From Enoplolaimus lenunculus (Eukaryota; Nematoda; Enoplea; Enoplida; Thoracostomopsidae): 64,000 bases of DNA. The position numbers and the translations under genes were made by a program. The stretch is taken from assembly GCA_030248215.1 (NCBI GenBank), contig JASANG010003463.1, forward strand, positions 42,297 to 106,296, written 5' to 3'. The notes beneath the pieces were generated by a model. That model was not told where the DNA came from, did not search any database, and saw nothing but the letters and a program-made list of their open reading frames with translations. Positions 50,540 through 62,292 of the stretch are shown piece after piece (position 1 is the first letter of the stretch; every line of letters begins with the position of its first letter).

Positions 50540-52000
50540 TGATTCAACCATCTTCAAGTCCGTGGGCGTCCCCCGTCGTCCTCACAAAGAAGAAGGACGG
50601 ACGCGCCGCTTTTGTGTCGATTACCGCTGTCTCAACAACGTAACAAAGAAAGACAGTTTCCCGTTGCCGCGCATCGACGAAACCCTCGACGCGCTGCAAG
50701 GCGCCAAACACTTTTCGACACTCGATTTGCAATCCGGCTATTGGCAACTCGAGATGGCGCCCGAGGATATCGAGAAAACTGCCTTCATTTGCCACGAAGG
50801 CCTTTTCGAATTCCGTGTAATGCCGTTTGGACTGTCAAATGCGCCAGCGACATTTCAACGGACCATGCAGATGGTGCTGTCCGGCCTCCTGCTCGAGACG
50901 TGCCTCTGTTACTTGGATGATGTGATCGTGTTTTTCTCGACAATCGACGAGCATCTACTCGATTTGGACGAGGTTTTCAGCCGTTTTAGAGCTAATGGAC
51001 TCACGGTAAAAGGTAAAAAGTGCCAGTTCGCCCAGAACCAGGTCAATTTCTTTAGGCCACATTGTCTTCCCCGAGGCTATCTCCCCCGATCCGAAAAAAT
51101 AAAAAACATTTTGCAGTGCCCTATCCCAAATATTGTTACCGATGTCCGGTCCTTCTTGGGAATTACGAGGTATTATAAACAATTCGTTCCGAACTACGGC
51201 ACTATAGCTAACCCGTTGTATGAACTAACTCATGGAACTAAAAAAGGCGTCTCTATTAAGCAACGTTGGACTCCAGAACACCAAAAAGCGTTCGAAGAAC
51301 TCAAAAAACCTTTAACTTCGCCCCCCTTGCTCGCTTATCCGGACCCCACTAAGCCATTTTTACTTTATACAGACGCCAGTAATGAGGGTATCGGATTTAT
51401 ATTAGCGCAGCTAAACTCTGAAGGCAAGGATCGAGTTGTACATTACGGCAGCAGAAAGCTAAAAGACGCTGAAACTACGTATGCTGTCACTGAAAAGGAA
51501 TGTCTCGCCGTTGTAAAAGCATTCATGACTTTTAAACCCAATCTTTTGGGAAATTTCACAACGGTCATAAGAGATCATTTCCCCCTCACTCAATTATTGA
51601 GTAAAACGAGGCCTACTGACAGCATACCTACGGCCAGGCTCATACGATTTGTGTTGAAATTGCAAGAATTTGACTTTACTGTTATTTATAAACCTGGTCG
51701 TAAGCATAACAACGCCGACGCAATGTCGCGCCCCCCAATTTTAGAATCCGCTGTCCCGCGGGCGGCGCAAACCAAAGTCGCCCCGGGCTGCAATTCCGTA
51801 TATTCTTCAAATTCTGTGACTTTACGAGAACAAAATTTACTCGAACGTATTATATATGACTGTGACTCTGCGGAAACTGTGTCTACTTGCGAGAACACTA
51901 AAGTTACTGGTGAAATCTTAGCATTACGTAGACGCCGTCCTCAAAATAACCGGGGGGACCACCGTGTCCAAGAGGAAATTCGGGAGGCTATCCAAGACCC
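50540..52000 (+). pseudogene. Retroelement fossil: reverse transcriptase and RNase H region
   Basis: Recognised by DYRCLNNVTKKDSFPLPRID, STLDLQSGYWQLEMA, FGLSNAPATFQR and the YLDD box, followed by the RNase H start LLYTDASNEGIGFILAQ. These are Ty3/gypsy signatures. Part of a fossil element. Confidence 0.93.
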
Positions 52001-52329
52001 TCCCCCGGAAAATTCTGCAGAAACTCCCGAAAATGACGAATTCCCCGGCTCAGAACTTGGGTGCGCCACATACGAGCGCCCCACCCCAGTCGAATATTTT
52101 GCCATCGAAACCCCCTGGGAAGCGGAGGATATCCGCCGGGCCCAACAAGAGGACTTCCTCGTTGGTTCCCTTTGGTATTATCTTAAAAACCATGAATTCC
52201 CCCAGGCGTCGACGACGAAACGTTCAATTAGATTATTAAGAACGAAGGAAAATACGTACTTCATGAGGATATCGTGTATTGTGTACGCCTTCGTTCTAAA
52301 CCATGGCAAGGGGAACGTTTTGAATTTCA

Positions 52330-53340
52330 ATTAGTTGTGCCTGAACAATTTCGAGACCTCCTAATGGAGCAGTATCATACTTCTAAATACGGAGGCCATC
52401 TCGGTTTTGATCGTGTCATTGCAAAAATTACACGCAAATTTACTTGGCCAACTATATATAAAGATCTCAGGGAATTCATCGACAAATGCATTCCCTGTTC
52501 ACGGTTTAAACAAGGACCTAACCGGCGCGGGCCGTTGCACCCCGTACCGGCCATCGCGCCCTTTCACATGTTGGGTGTCGACGTTTTGGGACCCCTGGAA
52601 ACCACAAATCAGGGCAATAAATATATCGTTTGTTTCGTTGATTATTTCACTAAATGGCCGGAAGCGTACGCGACCAACGACCAAACGGCAGAAACAATCG
52701 TAAACTTAATAACCGACAAAATTGTCCCTCGTCATGGTGTTCCCAAAATTATTTTATCCGACCAAGGTCCTGCTTTTATATCGCAGTTATTCCGTAACGA
52801 ACTGTGCGCATTAGGTATTAGAGCTTGGCATAACGCCCCGTACCACTACCAGGCTAATGCACTTGTTGAAACTGGATACGAACATTGCAGGATATGTTAA
52901 AACCGTTAGTCGAGCTCCAGCCTAAAGATTGGGATCTTGCCCTAAACGCCGTGCTTTTTGCGTACCGCACTGCAATACACGCTTCTACGGGCCAAACGCC
53001 ATTTTTCTTAATGCACGGGCGTGATCCCGATCTCCCAGGCAAGAACAGGCTGTATGACGTTGTAAAGGCCATGGATACTAGTACGTATACTAAGGAACTC
53101 ACTTTATCTCGGGCCTTGGAGGAAGCTGCGCGCCATATTAAACTGTCCAAGCAAAATATAAGGAGTACTTCGACCGCCGTGCTCGTGTCCGTGCTAATGA
53201 AAAAGCGCGAAAAAATGTCTGGAAAAGGAATCAGTGGCAAATTTCATCCAGAATTCGAACATTTATATAGAGTTGCCGAAGTTAAGGGCACTAGGCTCAA
53301 ACTTCTCAGGCTAAACGCGACGCACACACCAGCTAGGTGA
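52330..53340 (+). pseudogene. Retroelement fossil: integrase region
   Basis: Recognised by YHTSKYGGHLGFDRVIAKIT and CIPCSRFKQGPN (zinc-binding part) and by GVDVLGPL, DYFTKWPEAYA, HGVPKIILSDQGPAF and ANALVE (core with its acidic residues). Part of a fossil element. Confidence 0.92.
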
Positions 53341-53439
53341 TACGATCGCTCAGAAGTTAAGCATTTTGCCGCATCGCCGGAGGACTATTCTAATTATGAG
53401 AAAAAGCTCCGCGCTCGCGATTATAACACTAATGAGCTC

Positions 53440-53660
53440 GACCACGAATGCGGCGTCTGTAAGGGTTTGTACAGCGCGGACGTAGCCAGTGAGGTATGTA
53501 TCAGTTGGATAGAGTGTGACTTATGTCTTCGTTGGTATCACTTTCATTGTGCTAATCTTAATTCGGAGCCCGAAGACACAGTCTGGTACTGCCCCGATTG
53601 CTCAACTACAGATCAACAACGGGACGTCACTCGAAACCAACAATGTCAACACATCTAATT
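53440..53660 (+). pseudogene. Retroelement fossil: PHD finger after integrase
   Basis: The Cys4-His-Cys3 spacing is visible: ECGVCKGLYS, then IECDLCLRWYHFHC, then VWYCPDC. The Trp two residues before the last Cys pair is typical of PHD fingers, which often bind histone H3 tails. The position after integrase matches where chromodomains sit in related elements. Confidence 0.8.
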
Positions 53661-54624
53661 CACCAAAATCGAAATTTGGCCACGTTACTGCTAATTACGA
53701 ACATTATTAACTAATCTCATTCTACTACTTTTGCATTTTGTTCAACTACAATTAATGTCGCCAACAACAATACTTCTATATTATCTCCCCTATTAATATC
53801 GTCAACAGTATTCAATGCTTCAACGGCAATTGTTTTGTAGCAACCACAGCGGCTACAACGCGCACAACAGCAAGATCAACAACAACTAGCACAACAACGC
53901 GCTCCCCACCGGACGCCGCCTGCGCCGGGAGGACCGCGGCCCACAACGACCGCCGGTTCATCAACGCCTTGGCAACAACAAACAAAGATAAACATTCAAC
54001 TAAAATTCACTCGTATGGTTGTGTCATGTTACTTTGTTCAATACGTACTTTCATTACTTTTCTCAAACATTTAATGTTGTTTTCGTGTGATTCAATGTCT
54101 ATTTTTTATTATGCTACCGTCCAATAACATTATTTCTCATCATTATGACTTCACAAACACTAATAATTACTTGCTATTGATTTCGTTGTTCAACGGGTCT
54201 CAACGTCAATTGACGCTCAACAGGTTTCAATTATTGTTCAGCAACTTACTATTTGTTCAACGTCAATTTTATTATGTGTTCAACAGCTATTACCTTGTTT
54301 TTCAACTGCTATTACGTTTTACAATTACGTACGATTCAATTCAACTGCCTTATTACTTGCTATTATGTCAATTACTTCACATACTGTCAATTCATCCCAA
54401 GAGATACTGCATTTCGGGTACTACGTCGTTTTATATTACTTTCAATACTGTCTTGTCGTACGTGTAACCCAACCACTGGCTTAGCTTTTCCTTGCCCAAC
54501 TACGGCCTAAGCTACCGTTTTAGCCTAAAATGACTGTAGCTTGGCGTGTCTGTAACCATCAACGCGCCTCCCTATTCTCCTCTTTCTGCGACAAGGGACG
54601 TCGCAGGCTAAGACAGGCGTTGTC

Positions 54625-54661
54625 GGATATTCCCCGGCGCCCCCTACGCCGAGGAATATCC
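54625..54661. repeat. Hairpin 1 of the tandem unit (first instance)
   Basis: GGATATTCC and GGAATATCC form a perfect 9-bp stem that continues with CGGCG/CGCCG. Two forms occur: a long one (CCCCTACGCCGAGG; units 1, 4, 6, 8 and probably 7) and a short one (CCGGCAGG; units 2, 3, 5). Confidence 0.85.
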
Positions 54662-55114
54662 GCCGGCGCGCTAAAACCCGGCCCTCAAGCTCCTGGGAGC
54701 CCTCGGGCCTCCCTAAACCCCATTACAACAACAACAACGCAGCTAAAACCCCTTTCCAACAATTGCGGCTACTGTAGCGCTTGTATGGACTTCGTATTTA
54801 CCAACCGTTGAGCCTTTACTCACAGGTGTTGCCGCTATCACAGTTCCAAATCACAGTTTAATAATATCAATCATATTCAATATTGTCATCGGGTATCACA
54901 ATGTTTATATCAACAGACGAACAGCCGTGTCTGAATAGTATTGAGAACAATCAACGTCAGAAGTTTTATAGCGCGCGTATTATTAGAGGGGTCGAAACCC
55001 GATATTTTATTTTCTTCACAAAGGGCATTGACCTAGAAGCCCAGTGAATAATTCAAGTTTGAAATTCGAACATTCAAAAAGCTTCAACGGTTTTCTCGGA
55101 GTTTTAGCGCTGCC

Positions 55115-55159
55115 AGCAACCAGGCTCGGACCGCCACCCGCGGTCCAGGCTTGGTTGCT
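55115..55159. repeat. Hairpin 2 of the tandem unit (first instance)
   Basis: AGCAACCA pairs with TGGTTGCT and GGACCGC with GCGGTCC around a CACCC loop. It is kept in all eight units, even in the two with a nearby deletion. Confidence 0.85.
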
Positions 55160-58100
55160 ATTTTCCGTATATTTTTACACCGCGTTTCAAGTTGATTTTT
55201 AAGAAGTTTCAAGCAACGACTTTAAAGGCTAATAGCTCGTTAATGGTCAGACGGGATTTGAACAAAATCAACATCTAGGCGGTTCAAAGAATTCTCTACC
55301 TGATAATATAAATTACTTTGGCCAAGAAGGCACAGTCTAAGAAAACTATGGGTTACTTTACAGACCCTAAATTCTCATATCCAAAGTACTATAACATTAT
55401 TTCTCATCATTATGCCTTCACAAACACTAATTACTTGCTATTGATTTCGTTGTTCAACGGGTCTCAACGTCAATTGACGCTCAACAGGTTTTAACTATTG
55501 TTCAGCAACTTACTATTTGTTCAACGTCAATTTTATTATGTGTTCAACAGCTATTACCTTGTTTTTCAACTGCTATTACGTTTTACAATTACGTACGATT
55601 CAATTCAACTGCCTTATTACTTGCTATTATGTCAATTACTTCACATACTGTCAATTCATCCCAAGAGATACTGCATTTCGGGTACTACGTCGTTTTATAT
55701 TACTTTCAATACTGTCTTGTCGTACGTGTAACCCAACCACTGGCTTAGCTTTTCCTTGCCCAACTACGGCCTAAGCTACCGTTTTAGCCTAAAATGACTG
55801 TAGCTTGGCGCGTCTGTAACCATCAACGCGCCTCCCTATTCTCCTCTTTCTGCGACAAGGGACGTCGCAGGCTAAGACAGGGGTTGTCGGATATTCCCCG
55901 GCGCCGGCAGGAATATCCGCCGGCGCGCTAAAACCCGGCCCTCAAGCTCCTGGGAGCCCTCGGGCCTCCCTAAACCCCATTACAACAACAACAACGCAGC
56001 TAAAACCCCTTTCCAACAATTGCGGCTACTGTAGCGCTTGTATGGACTTCGTATTTACCAACCGTTGAGCCTTTACTCACAGGTGTTGCCGCTATCACAG
56101 TTCCAAATCACAGTTTAATAATATCAATCATATTCAATAATGTCATCGCGTATCACAATGTTTATATCAACAGACGAACAGCCGTGTCTGAATAATATTG
56201 AGAACAAACAACGTCAGAAGTTTTATAGCGCGCGTATTATTAGAGGGGTCGAAACCCGATATTTTATTTTCATCACAAATGGCATTGACCTAGAAGCCCA
56301 GTGAATAATTCAAGTTTGAAATTCGAACATTCAAAAAGCTTCAACGGTTTTCTCGGAGTTTTAGCGCTGCCAGCAACCAGGCTCGGACCGCCACCCGCGG
56401 TCCAGGCTTGGTTGCTATTTTCCGTATATTTTTACACCGCGTTTAAAATTGATTTTTAAGAAGTTTCAAGCAACGACTTTAAAGGCTAATAGCTCGTTAA
56501 TGGTCAGTCGGAATTTGAAGCAAATCAACATCTAGGCGGTTCAAAGAATTCTCTACCTGATAATATAAAAATTACTTTGGCCAAGAAGGCACAGTCTAAG
56601 AAAACTATGGGTTACTTTACAGACCCTAAATTCTCATATCCAAAGTACTATAACATTATTTCTCATCATTATGACTTCACAAACACTAATTACTTGCTAT
56701 TGATTTCGTTGTTCAACGGGTCTCAACGTCAATTGACGCTCAACAGGTTTCAATTATTGTTCAGCAACTTACTATTTGTTCAACGTCAATTTTATTATGT
56801 GTTCAACAGCTATTGCCTTGTTTTTCAACTGCTATTACGTTTTACAATTACGTACGATTCAATTCAACTGCCTTATTACTTGCTATTATGTCAATTACTT
56901 CACATACTGTCAATTCATCCCAAGAGATACTGCATTTCGGGTACTACGTCGTTTTATATTACTTTCAATACTGTCTTGTCGTACGTGTAACCCAACCACT
57001 GGCTTAGCTTTTCCTTGCCCAACTACGGCCTAAGCTACCGTTTTAGCCTAAAATGACTGTAGCTTGGCGTGTCTGTAACCATCAACGCGCCTCCCTATTC
57101 TCCTCTTTCTGCGACAAGGGACGTCGCAGGCTAAGACAGGGGTTGTCGGATATTCCCCGGCGCCGGCAGGAATATCCGCCGGCGCGCTAAAACCCGGCCC
57201 TCAAGCTCCTGGGAGCCCTCGGGCCTCCCTAAACCCCATTACAACAACAACAACGCAGCTAAAACCCCTTTCCAACAATTGCGGCTACTGTAGCGCTTGT
57301 ATGGACTTCGTATTTACCAACCGTTGAGCCTTTACTCACAGGTGTTGCCGCTATCACAGTTCCAAATCACAGTTTAATAATATCAATCATATTCAATAAT
57401 GTCATCGCGTATCACAATGTTTATATCAACAGACGAACAGCCGTGTCTGAATAATATTGAGAACAAACAACGTCAGAAGTTTTATAGCGCGCGTATTATT
57501 AGAGGGGTCGAAACCCGATATTTTATTTTCATCACAAAGGGAATTGACCTAGAAGCCCAGTGAATAATTAAAGTTTGAAATTCGAACATTCAAAAAGCTT
57601 CAACGGTTTTCTCGGAGTTTTAGCGCTGCCAGCAACCAGGCTCGGACCGCCACCCGCGGTCCAGGCTTGGTTGCTATTTTCCGTATATTTTTACACCGCG
57701 TTTCAAGTTGATTTTTAAGAAGTTTCAAGCAACGACTTTAAAGGCTAATAGCTCGTTAATGGTCAGTCGGAATTTGAAGCAAATCAACATCTAGGCGGTT
57801 CAAAGAATTCTCTACCTGATAATATAAAAATTACTTTGGCCAAGAAGGCACAGTCTAAGAAAACTATGGGTTACTTTACAGACCCTAAATTCTCATATCC
57901 AAAGTACTATAACATTATTTCTCATCATTATGACTTCACAAACACTAATTACTTGCTATTGATTTCGTTGTTCAACGGGTCTCAACGTCAATTGACGCTC
58001 AACAGGTTTCAATTATTGTTCAGCAACTTACTATTTGTTCAACGTCAATTTTATTATGTGTTCAACAGCTATTACCTTGTTTTTCAACTGCTATTACGTT

Positions 58101-61100
58101 TTACAATTACGTACGATTCAATTCAACTGCCTTATTACTTGCTATTATGTCAATTACTTCACATACTGTCAATTCATCCCAAGAGATACTGCATTTCGGG
58201 TACTACGTCGTTTTATATTACTTTCAATACTGTCTTGTCGTACGTGTAACCCAACCACTGGCTTAGCTTTTCCTTGCCCAACTACGGCCTAAGCTACCGT
58301 GTTAACCTAAAATTACTGTAGCTTGGCGTGTCTGTAACCATCAACGCGCCTCCCTATTCTCCTCTTTCTGCGACAAGGGACGTCGCAGACTAAGCCAGGG
58401 GTTGTCGGATATTCCCCGGCGCCCCCTACGCCGAGGAATATCCGCCGGCGCGCTAAAACCCGGCCCTCAAGCTCCTGGGAGCCGTCGGGCAGCCGTAAAC
58501 CCCATTACAACAACAACAACGCAGCTAAAACCCCTTTCCAACAATTGCGGCTACTGTAGCGCTTGTATGGACTTCGTATTTACCAACCGTTGAGCCTTTA
58601 CTCACAGGTGTTGCCGCTATCACAGTTCCAAATCACAGTTTAATAATATCAATCATATTCAATATTGTCATCGGGTATCACAATGTTTATATCAACAGAC
58701 GAACAACCGTGTCTGAATAGTATTGAGAACAATCAACGTCAGAAGTTTTATAGCGCGCGTATTATTAGAGGGGTCGAAACCCGATATTTTATTTTCTTCA
58801 CAAAGGGCATTGACCTAGAAGCCCAGTGAATAATTCAAGTTTGAAATTCGAACATTCAAAAAGCTTCAACGGTTTTCTCGGAGTTTTAGCGCTGCCAGCA
58901 ACCAGGCTCGGACCGCCACCCGCGGTCCAGGCTTGGTTGCTATTTTCCGTATATTTTTACACCGCGTTTCAAGTTGATTTTTAAGAAGTTTCAAGCAACG
59001 ACTTTAAAGGCTAATAGCTCGCTAATGGTCAGACGGGATTTGAAGCAAATCAACATCTAGGCGGTTCAAAGAATTCTCTACCTGATAATATAAATTACTT
59101 TGGCCAAGAAGGCACAGTCTAAGAAAACTATGGGTTACTTTACAGACCCTAAATTCTCATATCCAAAGTACTATAACATTATTTCTCATCATTATGACTT
59201 CACAAACACTAATTACTTGCTATTGATTTCGTTGTTCAACGGGTCTCAACGTCAATTGACGCTCAACAGGTTTTAATTATTGTTCAGCAACTTACTATTT
59301 GTTCAACGTCAATTTTATTATGTGTTCAACAGCTATTACCTTGTTTTTCAACTGCTATTACGTTTTACAATTACGTACGATTCAATTCAACTGCCTTATT
59401 ACTTGCTATTATGTCAATTACTTCACATACTGTCAATTCATCCCAAGAGATACTGCATTTCGGGTACTACGTCGTTTTATATTACTTTCAATACTGTCTT
59501 GTCGTACGTGTAACCCAACCACTGGCTTAGCTTTTCCTTGCCCAACTACGGCCTAAGCTACCGTTTTAGCCTAAAATGACTGTAGCTTGGCGTGTCTGTA
59601 ACCATCAACGCGCCTCCCTATTCTCCTCTTTCTGCGACAAGGGACGTCGCAGGCTAAGACAGGGGTTGTCGGATATTCCCCGGCGCCGGCAGGAATATCC
59701 GCCGGCGCGCTAAAACCCGGCCCTCAAGCTCCTGGGAGCCCTCGGGCCTCCGTAAACCCCATTACAACAACAACAACGCAGCTAAAACCCCTTTCCAACA
59801 ATTGCGGCTACTGTAGCGCTTGTATGGACTTTGTATTTACCAACCGTTGAGCCTTTACTCACAGGTGTTGCCGCTATCACAGTTCCAAATCACAGTTTAA
59901 TAATATCAATCATATTCAATAATGTCATCGCGTATCACAATGTTTATATCAACAGACGAACAGCCGTGTCTGAATAATATTGAGAACAAACAACGTCAGA
60001 AGTTTTATAGCGCGCGTATTATTAGAGGGGTCGAAACCCGATATTTTATTTTCATCACAAAGGGCATTGGCCTAGAAGCCCAGTGAATAATTCAACTTTG
60101 AAATTCGAACATTCAAAAAGCTTCAACGGTTTTCTCGGAGTTTTAGCGCTGCCAGCAACCAGGCTCGGACCGCCACCCGCGGTCCAGGCTTGGTTGCTAT
60201 TTTCCGTATATTTTTACACCGCGTTTCAAGTTGATTTTTAAGAAGTTTCAAGCAACGACTTTAAAGGCTAATAGCTCGTTAATGGTCAGTCGGAATTTGA
60301 AGCAAGTCAACATCTAGGCGGTTCAAAGAATTCTCTACCTGATAATATAAAAATTACTTTGGCCAAGAAGGCACAGTCTAAGAAAACTATGGGTTACTTT
60401 ACAGACCCTAAATTCTCATATCCAAAGTACTATAACATTATTTCTCATCATTATGACTTCACAAACACTAATTACTTGCTATTGATTTCGTTGTTCAACG
60501 GGTCTCAACGTCAATTGACGCTCAACAGGTTTCAATTATTGTTCAGCAACTTACTATTTGTTCAACGTCAATTTTATTATGTGTTCAACAGCTATTACCT
60601 TGTTTTTCAACTGCTATTACGTTTTACAATTACGTACGATTCAATTCAACTGCCTTATTACTTGCTATTATGTCAATTACTTCACATACTGTCAATTCAT
60701 CCCAAGAGATACTGCATTTCGGGTACTACGTCGTGTTATATTACTTTCAATACTGTCTTGTCGTACGTGTAACCCAACCACTGGCTTAGCTTTTCCTTGC
60801 CCAACTACGGCCTAAGCTACCGTTTTAACCTAAAATTACTGTAGCTTGGCGTGTCTGTAACCATCAACGCGCCTCCCTATTCTCCTCTTTCTGCGACAAG
60901 GGACGTCGCAGGCTAAGCCAGGGGTTGTCGGATATTCCCCGGCGCCCCCTACGCCGAGGAATATCCGCCGGCGCGCTAAAACCCGGCCCTCAAGCTCCTG
61001 GGAGCCGTCGGGCAGCCGTAAACCCCATTACAACAACAACAACGCAGCTAAAACTCCTTTCCAACAATTGCGGCTACTGTAGCGCTTGTATGGACTTCGT

Positions 61101-62080
61101 ATTTACCAACCGTTGAGCCTTTACTCACAGGTGTTGCCGCTATCACAGTTCCAAATCACAGTTTAATAATATCAATCATATTCAATATTGTCATCGCGTA
61201 TCACAATGTTTATATCAACAGACGAACAGCCGTGTCTGAATAATATTGAGAACAATCAACGTCAGAAGTTTTATAGCGCGCGTATTATTAGAGGGGTCGA
61301 AACCCGATATTTTATTTTCATCACAAATGGCATTGACCTAGAAGCCCAGTGAATAATTCAAGTTTGAAATTCGAACATTCAAAAAGCTTCAACGGTTTTC
61401 TCGGAGTTTTAGCGCTGCCAGCAACCAGGCTCGGACCGCCACCCGCGGTCCAGGCTTGGTTGCTATTTTCCGTATATTTTTACACCGCGTTTCAAGTTGA
61501 TTTTTAAGAAGTTTCAAGCAACGACTTTAAAGGCTAATAGCTCGTTAATGGTCAGTCGGAATTTGAAGCAAATCAACATCTAGGCGGTTCAAAGAATTCT
61601 CTACCTGATAATATAAAAATTACTTTGGCCAAGAAGGCACAGTCTAAGAAAACTATGGGTTACTTTACAGACCCTAAATTCTCATATCCAAAGTACTATA
61701 ACATTATTTCTCATCATTATGACTTCACAAACACTAATTACTTGCTATTGATTTCGTTGTTCAACGGGTCTCAACGTCAATTGACGCTCAACAGGTTTCA
61801 ATTATTGTTCAGCAACTTACTATTTGTTCAACGTCAATTTTATTATGTGTTCAACAGCTATTACCTTGTTTTTCAACTGCTATTACGTTTTACAATTACG
61901 TACGATTCAATTCAACTGCCTTATTACTTGCTATTATGTCAATTACTTCACATACTGTCAATTCATCCCAAGAGATACTGCATTTCGGGTACTACGTCGT
62001 TTTATATTACTTTCAATACTGTCTTGTCGTACGTGTAACCCAACCACTGGCTTAGCTTTTCCTTGCCCAACTACGGCCTA

Positions 62081-62292
62081 AGAAACCGTGTTAACCTAAA
62101 ATAACTGAAGCTGGGCGGGCTCGTGCCCACCCACCCCCCCCCTTTTTTCCCCTTCCTGCGGCAGGGGGGGGGGCGGGCTAAGCCAGGGGTGGGGGGGTTC
62201 TCCCCGCCCCCGCCGCCCCCCGCGGCGGGGACGCCCGCCCGCGCCCCCAAACCCCGCCCCCCCAGCCCCTCGGTGCCCGGCCCCCCGCCTCC
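62081..62292. other. Probable assembly or base-calling artefact inside unit 7
   Basis: Where other units read normal mixed sequence, this patch reads long C and G runs with landmarks still recognisable at the expected spacing (for example CTAAGCCAGGGGT). Changes are almost all toward C or G, and sequence on both sides is normal to the base. Real mutation would not be this one-sided. Confidence 0.75.

Larger units (their letters stand above)
49999..54124 (+). mobile_element. Ty3/gypsy-type LTR retroelement fossil with PHD finger
   Basis: Parts in order: a linker preceding the reverse transcriptase (about 50000-50530), reverse transcriptase (about 50540-51000, with the CYLDD catalytic box), RNase H (about 51340-51700, LLYTDASNEG), a variable linker, integrase (zinc-binding part about 52350-52510, core about 52560-52890, C-terminal part to about 53340) and a PHD finger (about 53440-53610). 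A non-coding tail of about 500 bases leads to the tandem array. The RT-RH-integrase order is that of Ty3/gypsy. No gag or protease was recognised. It is broken, with roughly five breaks, yet still alignable throughout, so of moderate age. Codon use is richer in GC than the host exons. Confidence 0.9.
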
